64,000 nt of DNA from Frigoribacterium sp. CG_9.8 (GTDB lineage: Bacteria > Actinomycetota > Actinomycetes > Actinomycetales > Microbacteriaceae), in NCBI RefSeq assembly GCF_015751965.1, contig NZ_JADOVH010000004.1:1-64000 (forward strand). The letters are read 5' to 3'. Under the pieces are notes generated by a model. The model saw only the letters and a list, made by a program, of their open reading frames with translations, was not told the DNA's origin and searched no databases. The translations under genes and the position numbers were made by a program. Shown here one piece after another: positions 25,141 through 33,339 of this stretch; position 1 is the first letter of the stretch, and each line of letters opens with the position of its first letter.

Positions 25141-26085
25141 ATGGATGCTGCAATCACCATCGCCGTCATCGGGGGTTCCGGCCTCTACTCGCTCTTCGAC
25201 CCGGCCGAGAGCGAGACTCACCGCATCGAAACCCCCTACGGACCGACGGAGGTCACCGTCGGCCAACTCGGTGGGCGCCGCGCGGCCTTCCTCACCCGAC
25301 ATGGCGTCAGCCATTCGGTCGCCCCGCACCTCATCAACTATCGGGCGAATATCTGGGCGCTCGCGAGCCTCGGGGTGCGCGTCATCCTCTCCTCCTCTGC
25401 GGTGGGAGGCGTGACTGCCGAGTATGCGCCAGGCACTTTCGTGCTCACCGACCAGTTCATCGATCGAACGAGCGGTCGCCCAGACACCTTCTTCGACGAG
25501 GGTTCGGTGCAGCACCTGGCAGCCGCCGATCCCTTCGCGCCAGAGCTCCACCACATTGCCGCCCGCGCGCTCGCCGACGAGCCGATGTTGGCTGGCGAGA
25601 CTGTCAAGACCTCGGGAACGGTTGTCGTGATCCAGGGTCCGCGGTTCTCCACCCGCGCAGAGTCGCTGTGGTTTGCCGCCGCGGGGGCACATACCGTGAA
25701 CATGACGATGTATCCGGAGGTGCCACTCGCCGCCGAGCTCAACATCGACACGGTCAACCTGTCCTACGTCACCGACAGCGACGCGGGACTGGCCCCCCAC
25801 GCAAGCGACGCGCACCCCAGCGACGAGAGCGCACGCAACGCGAGCCCCACCACACCGCACCCCAGCGACCCGGACCCGGATGCCGTGAGCCACCAGCTCG
25901 TGCTGCGACGCCTCGCAGCGGCCCAGCCCCGCATCGTCGCGGCGATCGCGGCCATCATTCGCGCACTGCCCGATGGATACAGCGCCAGTCAGAGCATCGA
26001 TCCGGCCGAGGTCGAGGCAGTGCTGGCCAGACCGGTACGCGCTGCATTAACAGATCTGACAGGCGTGAAAGGGGTGACGCGATGA
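25141..26085 (+). CDS. S-methyl-5'-thioadenosine phosphorylase / purine phosphorylase family
   Basis: The 314 residues belong to the MTAP/PNP class 2 family, which splits methylthioadenosine (or a purine nucleoside) with phosphate. Landmarks are the phosphate loop VIGGSGLYSLF, RHGVSHSVAPHLINYRANIW, SSSAVGGVTAEYAPG, GPRFSTRAES and NMTMYPEVPLAAELN. An insertion of about 35 residues (HASDAHPSDESARNA and onward) rich in His/Pro/Ser/Asp with HPSD repeats follows YVTDSDAGL, where family members have a short loop. ATG 25141 has an AGAGGA box. The stop overlaps the epimerase start. Confidence 0.88.
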   Translation: MDAAITIAVIGGSGLYSLFDPAESETHRIETPYGPTEVTVGQLGGRRAAFLTRHGVSHSVAPHLINYRANIWALASLGVRVILSSSAVGGVTAEYAPGTFVLTDQFIDRTSGRPDTFFDEGSVQHLAAADPFAPELHHIAARALADEPMLAGETVKTSGTVVVIQGPRFSTRAESLWFAAAGAHTVNMTMYPEVPLAAELNIDTVNLSYVTDSDAGLAPHASDAHPSDESARNASPTTPHPSDPDPDAVSHQLVLRRLAAAQPRIVAAIAAIIRALPDGYSASQSIDPAEVEAVLARPVRAALTDLTGVKGVTR

Positions 26086-27137
26086 CCACGGTATTGATTA
26101 CTGGTGGTGCTGGCTTCATCGGCTCCGCGATCGTCGACGCGGCCCTCGAAAAGGGCTGGCGCGTGCGCGTGATCGACTCCCTTCGCCCGGACGTGCACGG
26201 CGGCGATTACCGTGCCGACCCGCGCGTCGAGTTCATCACGGCCGACGTGCGAGATCCGGATGCCCTCGCCGTCGCTCTTTTCGGGGTAGATGTCGTCTGC
26301 CACCAAGCCGCCAAGGTAGGCCTCGGGGTGTCATTCGAGGATGCTCCGGACTATGTCGCAAGCAATGACCTCGGCACGGCCGTGTTGCTTGCCGCCATGG
26401 CGCGGTCCGATGTCGAACGACTCGTCGCGGCATCCTCGATGGTGGTCTACGGCGAAGGTAACTACCGTGACAGCTCGGGACGCTCGAGGCGGCCAGCGGC
26501 CCGACGGGTCGAAGATCTCGACGCCGGACACTTCGATCCGTTGGATTCCGATGGCCGCCCCCTGCAGCCGGAACTCATCACTGAAGACGCCCCGCTCGAT
26601 CCGCGCAACGTGTACGCCGCCTCGAAGCTCGCGCAGGAGTACCTCGCCGCCGCCTGGGCACGATCCACCGGTGGGCGGGCTATTGCCCTGAGGTACCACA
26701 ATGTCTACGGACCGGGGATGCCTCAGAACACGCCCTATGCCGGAGTTGCCTCCCTGTTCCGCTCGGCGCTCGAACGCGGGGAGGCACCCCGAGTATTCGA
26801 GGACGGTGCGCAGCGGCGGGACTTCGTCCATGTTCGGGACGTTGCATCCGCGAATCTCAGCGCGATCGAGTCGCTAGCGGGGCCGGGCGAAGCGTTTCGT
26901 GCCTTCAACGTCGGCAGTGGAATCGTGCACACCATCGGGGATCTCGCGCATGCCCTCAGCCGCAATACCGGCGGGCCCGGGCCGGTGATCACTGGTGAAT
27001 ACCGTCTGGGTGACGTGCGGCACATCACCGCGTCATCCGAACGCCTGAAGTCAGAGCTCGGCTGGAGTCCGCTGGTGAGCTTCGACGCGGGGATGGCCGA
27101 GTTCGCGAGCGCCCCGCTGCGGGCGGCGGTCACCTGA
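26082..27137 (+). CDS. NAD-dependent epimerase/dehydratase (extended SDR)
   Basis: This 351-residue extended short-chain dehydrogenase probably acts on a nucleotide sugar. The NAD-binding motif GGAGFIG is at residues 8-14, the catalytic YxxxK is in NVYAASKLAQEYL, and GPGMP and RRDFVHVRDVA match nucleotide-sugar epimerases. The active-site region has SSMVVYGEG. The ATG overlaps the MTA phosphorylase stop (ATGA), so the two are translated together. Substrate is not evident. The surrounding glycosyltransferases make an activated sugar likely. Confidence 0.9.
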   Translation: MTTVLITGGAGFIGSAIVDAALEKGWRVRVIDSLRPDVHGGDYRADPRVEFITADVRDPDALAVALFGVDVVCHQAAKVGLGVSFEDAPDYVASNDLGTAVLLAAMARSDVERLVAASSMVVYGEGNYRDSSGRSRRPAARRVEDLDAGHFDPLDSDGRPLQPELITEDAPLDPRNVYAASKLAQEYLAAAWARSTGGRAIALRYHNVYGPGMPQNTPYAGVASLFRSALERGEAPRVFEDGAQRRDFVHVRDVASANLSAIESLAGPGEAFRAFNVGSGIVHTIGDLAHALSRNTGGPGPVITGEYRLGDVRHITASSERLKSELGWSPLVSFDAGMAEFASAPLRAAVT

Positions 27138-27153
27138 GGCGCGGCCAGCGCCG

Positions 27154-28755
27154 TCAGCTGACGGAGACCGTGATCGAGTGCCAGCCCTCTGAGCCATTGG
27201 GGGCCGGCGCCCGGTAGGTCTGGCGCTGGGTTGTGCCCTCGGCATCCGTCGCCCGAACCTGGATCTTATGCGAACCCGGGCTGGCCGGCCAGCGGTAGAC
27301 CCACTGACGCCAGGTGTCTGCGGAGATCGAGTCGGCGAGCACGGCTTCCACCCACGGACCGTCATCCACCTGCACCTCCACAGCCGTGACTCCCACGTGT
27401 TGATCCCAAGCCACGCCGGCGATCGCGATCGTTCCTGCAGCAATGGCATCCCCTGGGCGCGGTGTATCGATGCGGGAGGCAAGCTTGATCGGACCCTTGG
27501 CGTCCCAGCCGCGCGGGGTCCAGTAGCCCTGATCTTCCGAGAACTTCGTCACCTTGAGCTCGACCACCCACTTGGTCGCCGAGACGTAGCCGTACAGTCC
27601 GGGCACGACCATCCGCACCGGAAAGCCGTGTTCAAGCGGCAGCGCCTCACCATTCATACCGACCGCGAGCATGGCGTTCGTCCCCGCATCCTGCAGAACG
27701 GACAGCGGCGTACCCGCGGTGAAGCCGTCGATGCTGGTGGAGAGCACCATGTCCGCTCCCGCCTTCGGTACCGCCTGCGCGAGCAACTCGCGAAGCGGAT
27801 AGCCCAGCCAGAGCGCATTCCCGATCAGATCGCCACCCACGTCGTTCGACACGCAGGTGAGGGTGGCGAGATGCTCCTCCAGCGGCTTCGCCAGCAGTTC
27901 AGCGAAGCTCAGGGAGATCTCGTTCTCCACCATTCCGGTGACCTTCAGCCTCCACTTATCGGGGTCGATCGATGGCACCTGCAGCGCCGTGTCGATTCGG
28001 TAGAAGTCCGCGGTCGGTGTGATGAACGGGGTGATCCCTGGCACGTCGAGCATGACGCCCGCGGGCACTGGCTCCGCGGCGACGGCGGCCTTCGGCAGCG
28101 CAATCTTCGTGCGGATGGCGGCCACCCGGTTCGACGTCGCGTTCATCAGCCGCGCCCCGGTGCCGACGACGACGGATGCCGCACCCGCGACGACCGCGAA
28201 GGTCAGGAAGCCGCGCCGCTCGAGCTGTGGCCCGGCAACGGATGCCACCTGATCCGGAGCATCCCCGATACGCAGAGCCCGACGTTCAGCTGCACGCACC
28301 CACAGGCCGAGGCGTTCGATCGCGAGCCGCAGCACCACGACTCCCGCGACGGCTCCGACGACGGTGGCGATCCCGCTGAACCCGGTCGCACCGGCGCGGG
28401 TGACCACCGCGATGAGTGCGACGACACCGCCGATGCCGATCACGATCATCCCGAACGGGGGACGCCGCAATTCGAGCACGCCGGCTCCTGCCGAGATCAC
28501 GACAATGAGCACACCCATCAGCGTGAGAAGCGCCGCCTTATCCCCGGTGCCGAAGAGCGCGATCACGAACTCCTTGACACCGGCCGGCGCCAGGTCGATC
28601 ACGAGAGATCCGACCGCGAACAGCGGGCTGCCCGCGGCACCGACGAACAGTGATCCGAATTCGGCGACCCCGAGCACGACCGCGGCGGCCATCACCCCGG
28701 TGAACGCCGCCCACGCGGCAGCTGTTCGGGGCGCTAGCCCGGTGTCGACGCTCAT
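27154..28755 (-). CDS. Membrane-anchored molybdopterin-dependent oxidoreductase (SUOX-like)
   Basis: At 533 residues an N-terminal membrane region of about five helices (to about residue 210) precedes an extracytoplasmic sulfite-oxidase-fold domain. The Mo-ligating Cys is in LATLTCVSNDVGGDLIGN, PLEHGFPVRMVVPGLYGYVS is typical of the cofactor pocket, and a C-terminal Mo-co dimerisation Ig domain begins about GDAIAAGTIAIAGVAW. Substrate is unknown. It shares a 4-bp ATGA overlap with the histidine kinase gene, so it is in one operon with the two-component system. Confidence 0.9.
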   Translation of the reverse strand: MSVDTGLAPRTAAAWAAFTGVMAAAVVLGVAEFGSLFVGAAGSPLFAVGSLVIDLAPAGVKEFVIALFGTGDKAALLTLMGVLIVVISAGAGVLELRRPPFGMIVIGIGGVVALIAVVTRAGATGFSGIATVVGAVAGVVVLRLAIERLGLWVRAAERRALRIGDAPDQVASVAGPQLERRGFLTFAVVAGAASVVVGTGARLMNATSNRVAAIRTKIALPKAAVAAEPVPAGVMLDVPGITPFITPTADFYRIDTALQVPSIDPDKWRLKVTGMVENEISLSFAELLAKPLEEHLATLTCVSNDVGGDLIGNALWLGYPLRELLAQAVPKAGADMVLSTSIDGFTAGTPLSVLQDAGTNAMLAVGMNGEALPLEHGFPVRMVVPGLYGYVSATKWVVELKVTKFSEDQGYWTPRGWDAKGPIKLASRIDTPRPGDAIAAGTIAIAGVAWDQHVGVTAVEVQVDDGPWVEAVLADSISADTWRQWVYRWPASPGSHKIQVRATDAEGTTQRQTYRAPAPNGSEGWHSITVSVS

Positions 28756-29927
28756 GCGGTCACCGGCTGAGGCGTTGACAACCCATCCCCCGATCCAATC
28801 GGCGGAAGGAACACGTCAAAGCGACATCCGCCCGGCACGTTCTGTACGACGACGCGGCCGCGATGGGCCTGCACGATCCCCTGCACGATCGCAAGCCCGA
28901 GACCCGCACCACCGGAGCGGGAGGTCGCCGCCTCGGGGGTGCGCGAGTTGCTCGCGCGCCAGCCGGCCTCGAAGACGCGTCCGAGATCCTTCTCTGGGAT
29001 CCCGCCCGCAGCATCGATCACTGAGATTACGGCGAGTCCGTCATCACTCTGCCTGGCACTCACCGTAATCGGACTGCCAGCAGGCGAGTGCTGGATCGAG
29101 TTCATCACCAGGTTGCCGACGACACGGGAGAGCTCCCTCGGATCGGCGAGGATCATGAGCTCCCGCGCACCGTCCCCAACGAGCGAAATAGATCGGGACT
29201 CGGCGAACGGACCGAGCTCGGCCACCACGTCGCTGATGAGGTCGTAGAGCGACACTTTCTGCATCGACAGGCGCAGAGACCCCGAGTGGATGCGGGACAG
29301 CTCGTTCAAGTCGTCGACCATTCCACTCATGCGGTCGACCTGGTTACGCATCTTCACGTAGTACCGATTCGGCTCATCGACCATGCCGTCTTCGAGTGCT
29401 TCGGCCATGGCACGGATGCCGGCAAGCGGACTGCGCAGGTCGTGCGATATCCATGCCACGAGTTCGCGCCGCGAGTTCTCTGCGAGCGCCTCGCGCGCAC
29501 GGGACTCGGCGAGCCGAGTGTTGGTCGCGATCAACTCGAGGGCGAGTGCGGCAAACTCGTTGCTCGAGTGCCGCACCTGCTCGACCATCCCCTCGTCGGT
29601 GCCGATGAGCCGAGTCGCAGCGATCAGCTGGCGGCTGTTTCGCACGAGCGAACGGCCGAGCACCACGGCGAGCGCGAGCGAGACAATTCCGGCGATCGCC
29701 GCAACAGACACCTGCACAAACAGGTCTTCGGCTGTGACGAGCATCGCCGAGGCCGCGAGCCACACACCCCCGGTGATCGAGAGCACCGCGGCGAGCACCA
29801 CGACGCACAGCTGCAGCACGAGCGAAGTGCGGGTCATGAACCGAAGCACCACGAGCGTGACCGCTCCGACCGCGCCCGCGCAGGCGAGGGCGAGGAGCGA
29901 CACCGTCAGCAGGTCAGTCGCACTCAT
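28752..29927 (-). CDS. Sensor histidine kinase
   Basis: The 391-residue sensor has N-terminal helices (about 5-30, 37-62, 70-95), a short HAMP-like linker and a kinase core. The H-box is WISHDLRSPLAGIRAM, the N-box is VMNSIQHSP, and the nucleotide-binding boxes are VIDAAGGIP and GGAGLGLAIVQGIV. No large extracellular sensor domain is present, so it may sense within the membrane. It overlaps the response regulator upstream and the molybdopterin enzyme downstream by 4 bp each. This links the signal to expression or activity of the molybdopterin enzymes (inference). Confidence 0.92.
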   Translation of the reverse strand: MSATDLLTVSLLALACAGAVGAVTLVVLRFMTRTSLVLQLCVVVLAAVLSITGGVWLAASAMLVTAEDLFVQVSVAAIAGIVSLALAVVLGRSLVRNSRQLIAATRLIGTDEGMVEQVRHSSNEFAALALELIATNTRLAESRAREALAENSRRELVAWISHDLRSPLAGIRAMAEALEDGMVDEPNRYYVKMRNQVDRMSGMVDDLNELSRIHSGSLRLSMQKVSLYDLISDVVAELGPFAESRSISLVGDGARELMILADPRELSRVVGNLVMNSIQHSPAGSPITVSARQSDDGLAVISVIDAAGGIPEKDLGRVFEAGWRASNSRTPEAATSRSGGAGLGLAIVQGIVQAHRGRVVVQNVPGGCRFDVFLPPIGSGDGLSTPQPVTA

Positions 29928-30781
29928 CTGCTCACCGCCGGGGCGCTATCAAAGCGATACCCAACGCCCCAGACGGTGCAGATCACGGTCGGATGCGCGG
30001 CATCCACCTCGATCTTCTCCCGCAGCCGACGCACGTGAACGGTCACGGTGGAAAGGTCACCGAACTCCCATCCCCAGACAGCACGGAGCAGTTCTTCGCG
30101 ACCGAATACCTGGTGCGGATGCTTCAGCAGGAAGGCGATCAGGTCGAACTCGCGAATGGTGAGGGCGATCGGCTGCCCCCGGAGTGCCAACTGGCGGGAG
30201 GACACGTCCAGGCGGAAGTCACCCACATCGAGGATCGACTCCGGCGAGAACTCTGGCAGGCTGCGGCGCAACACGGACTGCACTCTCAGCACCAGTTCCC
30301 GCGGCGAAAAAGGCTTGGCAAGATAGTCGTCAGCGCCAGCCTCAAGGCCGTCGATTCGATCCTCCTCCTCGCGCAACGCCGTCAGCATAATCACCGGCAC
30401 CGCGCGTTCGGCCCGAATGCGGCGACACACCTCGACCCCGTCGATGCCCGGCAACATCCGATCAAGCACCACCAGATCCGGGCGGATGCGGGCGGCCGTC
30501 TCGACGGCGCTGAGGCCGTCGGCCACGCTCTCCACGATGAAGCCGGCCGAGCGCAGATAGCTGCAGACGACCTCGGAGACAGTGACGTCGTCATCCACCA
30601 CCAGAATGCGGCGATCTCGAAGTTGGTCGGGCACAGGGGTGGTAGCGGGCACAGGGGTGGTAGCGGGCACAGGGGTGGTAGCGGGCACAGGGGTGGTAGC
30701 GGGCACAGGGGTGGTAGCGGGCACAGGGGTGGCAGCAGGCACAGGGGCCCTTGTCGGCGCTGCGGTGGATAGCGAGCTCAC
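29924..30781 (-). CDS. OmpR/PhoB-family response regulator with proline-rich repeat leader
   Basis: The receiver domain (ILVVDDDVTVSEVV; phosphoacceptor Asp in DLVVLDRMLPG; AKPFSPRELVLRV) and a winged-helix domain (LTIREFDLIAFLLKHP, VTVHVRRLREKIE) are complete. About 55 residues precede them, dominated by PVPATT repeats encoded by 18-bp tandem repeats, which is unusual for this family. The start is uncertain: GTG 30781 begins just before the repeat leader, while an upstream start at 30871 is open in frame. The partner kinase is encoded immediately downstream. The divergent glycosyltransferase gene begins at 30904, so the shared gap probably holds both promoters. Confidence 0.88.
   Translation of the reverse strand: MSSLSTAAPTRAPVPAATPVPATTPVPATTPVPATTPVPATTPVPATTPVPDQLRDRRILVVDDDVTVSEVVCSYLRSAGFIVESVADGLSAVETAARIRPDLVVLDRMLPGIDGVEVCRRIRAERAVPVIMLTALREEEDRIDGLEAGADDYLAKPFSPRELVLRVQSVLRRSLPEFSPESILDVGDFRLDVSSRQLALRGQPIALTIREFDLIAFLLKHPHQVFGREELLRAVWGWEFGDLSTVTVHVRRLREKIEVDAAHPTVICTVWGVGYRFDSAPAVSR
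30629..30749. repeat. 18-bp tandem repeats (about 6.5 copies) in the response-regulator gene
   Basis: Units of the form CACAGGGGTGGTAGCGGG start at 30633, 30651, 30669, 30687, 30705 and 30723, with a partial one at 30741. Five are identical. The unit keeps the reading frame and encodes PVPATT repeats ahead of the receiver domain. Copy number is likely to vary between strains. Confidence 0.93.
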
Positions 30782-30903
30782 TTGCTCAGGATAGGCGGGT
30801 AACCCGCCGAATCCAGCGCCGGACAGCCTGCACCAGCGATCGGTCAGCATTTCGTAAGAGTTGGAGGTCACTCCAGTGCTCGGCGCCTCATACGCTTAGT
30901 CGC

Positions 30904-31572
30904 GTGACCATCGCGCTCGTCGATATTGTGCTGCCGTGCCTGAACGAGGAGGGCGCACTGCCCTGGGTGCTCGCGCGACTGCCGGACGGGTATCGCGCAA
31001 TCGTCGTCGATAACGGATCGACAGACCGTTCGGCCCAAATCGCCGAAGCTGCCGGAGCCCTGGTCGTGCGTGAACCGCGACGGGGGTTCGGTGCGGCCGC
31101 CCACGCCGGATTACTCGCGGCAACGGCTCCGATCGTCACGTTCTGCGATGCTGATGCCTCGATGGATCCCCAGGATCTGGTGCCGCTCGTCGCACTCGTG
31201 GAAAGCGGCACAGCGGACCTCGCCCTCGGCCGCCGTCGGCCCACCACCGGTAAGGCGTGGCCGGTCCACGCCCGATTCGCGAACTTCGCCCTGGCGTGGC
31301 TCATGCGCCGGGCGACCGGGGTGCCGCTGCACGACCTCGGACCGATGCGGGCGGCTCACCGGGACGCACTTCTCGCCCTCAACCTCACCGATCGTCGCAG
31401 CGGCTATCCGCTCGAAATGGTGCTGAAGGCCTCGCGGGCGGGCTGGACGATCGTCGAGAAAACCACCCCGTACTCTCCCCGCATCGGTCGCTCCAAGGTG
31501 ACCGGCACCATCCGCGGCACCATCGTGGCCATCACCGACATGTCCCGACTGCTGAGGGCAAAGTCCCAGTGA
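30904..31572 (+). CDS. Family-2 glycosyltransferase (dolichol-phosphate-mannose synthase-like)
   Basis: The 222-residue GT-A transferase begins with VDIVLPCLNEEGALPWVL, then VVDNGSTDRSAQIA and the metal-binding DADASMDPQD. These are the hallmarks of GT2 enzymes that move a sugar from a nucleotide to a polyprenyl phosphate. No membrane helix is seen, so it may act on the inner face. GTG 30904 begins the conserved fold. It overlaps the next gene by a GTGA. The following DUF2064 gene is a common neighbour of this GT2 type. Confidence 0.87.
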   Translation: MTIALVDIVLPCLNEEGALPWVLARLPDGYRAIVVDNGSTDRSAQIAEAAGALVVREPRRGFGAAAHAGLLAATAPIVTFCDADASMDPQDLVPLVALVESGTADLALGRRRPTTGKAWPVHARFANFALAWLMRRATGVPLHDLGPMRAAHRDALLALNLTDRRSGYPLEMVLKASRAGWTIVEKTTPYSPRIGRSKVTGTIRGTIVAITDMSRLLRAKSQ

Positions 31573-32243
31573 CCACGCTCATCATCATCGCCAAGGAGTG
31601 CATTCCCGGGCGGGTGAAAACACGATTGCACCCCCCGCTCACTCTCCAACAGGCGGCCACTCTCGCGTCTGCGAGCCTGTCCGATACCTTCCGCGCGGTG
31701 AGCGAGCTTGAGGCTTCCCAACGAATTCTGCTGTTCGATGGCAACCTTTTGCCCCTCGGCTCCGAACGCTATGACGTGATACATCAAGTGAGCGGGGATC
31801 TGGATATGCGTCTCGGAGCGATTTTCGACGAGTGTGAGGGGCCGACAGTGCTGATCGGCATGGATACGCCTCAGCTGGATGCCGCGATTCTTGCACCGCT
31901 TTTCGTTGAGTGGCCCACCGATATCGACGCGTTTCTCGGCCTCGCAAGCGATGGCGGCTACTGGACGATCGCGATGGCCGAGCCCGACGGTTCGCTCATT
32001 CGCGGTGTTCCGATGTCTCGCGATGACACCGGTCAGTTGCAGCTCGCGCGCCTGACCGAGGCGGGACTGCGCGTGCGGATGCTTCCCGAACTGCTCGACG
32101 TCGACACCATCGACGATGCTGACCGGGTAGCCGCCCTCGCCCCGCACACCGAGTTCGCCCACACCCTCGCGTCGTTCAGAGCAGACTCTGCCATTGTGGA
32201 AATCGCCCCGACAACTGCGGCAGATCCGGAATCGAATCGATGA
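31569..32243 (+). CDS. DUF2064 / TIGR04282 transferase
   Basis: This 224-residue protein matches the family called rSAM/selenodomain-associated transferase 1, a nucleotidyl- or glycosyltransferase-like Rossmann fold. It shows IIIAKECIPGRVKTRL at the N-terminus (family form AKxPxPGRVKTRL), GMDTPQL, and LASDGGYWTIAMAEPD. Its reaction is not known. It is translationally coupled on both sides (GTGA upstream, ATGA downstream), placing it between the GT2 transferase and the methyltransferase in one operon. Confidence 0.87.
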   Translation: MTTLIIIAKECIPGRVKTRLHPPLTLQQAATLASASLSDTFRAVSELEASQRILLFDGNLLPLGSERYDVIHQVSGDLDMRLGAIFDECEGPTVLIGMDTPQLDAAILAPLFVEWPTDIDAFLGLASDGGYWTIAMAEPDGSLIRGVPMSRDDTGQLQLARLTEAGLRVRMLPELLDVDTIDDADRVAALAPHTEFAHTLASFRADSAIVEIAPTTAADPESNR

Positions 32244-32929
32244 GCGACGCGATGACCGACCCGGCCTTCGCGACCTTCGGATCCGGCGGCGCTGAACCCT
32301 ACGCCCGCGCCCTGCGTCGTGACGACCAGATGCTCTACCTGCGCGATGTCGATTCCGATTCGCTCACCCCGTCGCGGGCCATGGATGTCTCGCGCTGGAA
32401 TGACGAGGCGGATGCGGCGGATCTGGGCCTCCTCGAGGGCATCCACGGTGCCGTGCTGGACATCGGCTGCGGACCGGGGCGAATGGTGCGCGCGGCGATG
32501 CACCGCGGACTCACCGCGCTCGGCATCGATGTATCGGAGACGGCAGTGGAGATCGCCCGCGAATCCGGCCTGATGGTGCTCAATCGCTCGGTCTTCGAAC
32601 GGCTCCCCCGCGAGGGCCTCTGGGGTGCTGCGCTACTGGTCGACGGCAATATCGGCATCGGCGGAGATCCGTCTGTCCTGCTCGAACGCTGCGGCGAACT
32701 GATCGCTGTCGATGGCGTGATTGTCGTTGAGGTGCACGCGGAGCCGCTGCGCGACCACATGTATGACGGCACTGTTGTCAACATCAGCGGGCACCAGAGC
32801 GACGCCTTTCCGTGGGCGGAAATCGGTGAGACCGCCCTGATTCATCGCGCAATGCGGATCGGGCTGCGGCTCGTTCAGTCCTGGGAAATCGACGGCCGGT
32901 TCTTCTGCCGTCTCGCAAGAGCGACATAG
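32240..32929 (+). CDS. SAM-dependent methyltransferase
   Basis: The 229-residue class I methyltransferase has the SAM-binding motif AVLDIGCGPGRMVRAA, the acidic loop ALGIDVSETAVEIA and a later motif VIVVEVHAEPLRDHM. The N-terminal DDQMLYLRDVDS and SRWNDEADAADL suggest recognition of a specific small substrate, but I cannot name it. ATG overlaps the DUF2064 stop. Its last 55 bp overlap the convergent membrane-protein gene, an unusually long tail-to-tail overlap. Confidence 0.86.
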   Translation: MSDAMTDPAFATFGSGGAEPYARALRRDDQMLYLRDVDSDSLTPSRAMDVSRWNDEADAADLGLLEGIHGAVLDIGCGPGRMVRAAMHRGLTALGIDVSETAVEIARESGLMVLNRSVFERLPREGLWGAALLVDGNIGIGGDPSVLLERCGELIAVDGVIVVEVHAEPLRDHMYDGTVVNISGHQSDAFPWAEIGETALIHRAMRIGLRLVQSWEIDGRFFCRLARAT

Positions 32930-33339
32930 CCAACCACGGCGAGAGCCGTGATCACCACGATGACCACCCAGGCCAGCACGAGCGCCGGGCCATAATCGAG
33001 CGGCAACACCGTGGGGTTTTTCGTGCCGATCGACTTCTTGTAGACCGCCGGCAGCACGATGATCGCGAGGATCGACATCACTACGAGACCAGCTTGCACA
33101 ATCGCGAGCACCACGATCGGCACCGTGCGCCCGGCCTTGCGAAGCAAGAACGCCACGCCGAAAGTCACCAGCGCGATGATGCCGTCATGCACAATCAGCG
33201 CGAGCACGAACCACAGCGCGATGCCGGCGATCTTGATCGGCTTGACGGTGTCAACCAGAACATAGGCGCCGAGCAGCAGCAGCAGCACGCCAATCACCAC
33301 CAGAGCGGTACGCCACGCCTTTACTGCGTCGATACGCAT
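32875..33339 (-). CDS. Small membrane protein, unknown
   Basis: This 154-residue protein has four predicted helices (about 10-30, 38-60, 70-95, 120-145) and a basic C-terminal tail. ATG 33339 is preferred, overlapping the stop of the upstream molybdopterin gene by 1 bp (TGATG), so the two are probably expressed together. It may be a membrane partner of that enzyme. I do not recognise a named family. The 3' end overlaps the methyltransferase gene on the other strand by 55 bp. Confidence 0.75.
   Translation of the reverse strand: MRIDAVKAWRTALVVIGVLLLLLGAYVLVDTVKPIKIAGIALWFVLALIVHDGIIALVTFGVAFLLRKAGRTVPIVVLAIVQAGLVVMSILAIIVLPAVYKKSIGTKNPTVLPLDYGPALVLAWVVIVVITALAVVGYVALARRQKNRPSISQD

Noticed and set aside
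24837-25169. N-terminal extension of the DUF559 protein
   Set aside because: The upstream in-frame codons translate the palindrome and the polypurine tract; ATG 24836 with a GGGAGA box is a much better start.
27268-28653. Plus-strand open frame (461 codons) opposite the molybdopterin oxidoreductase
   Set aside because: His/Arg/Asp-rich mirror of the real gene; typical high-GC antisense frame.
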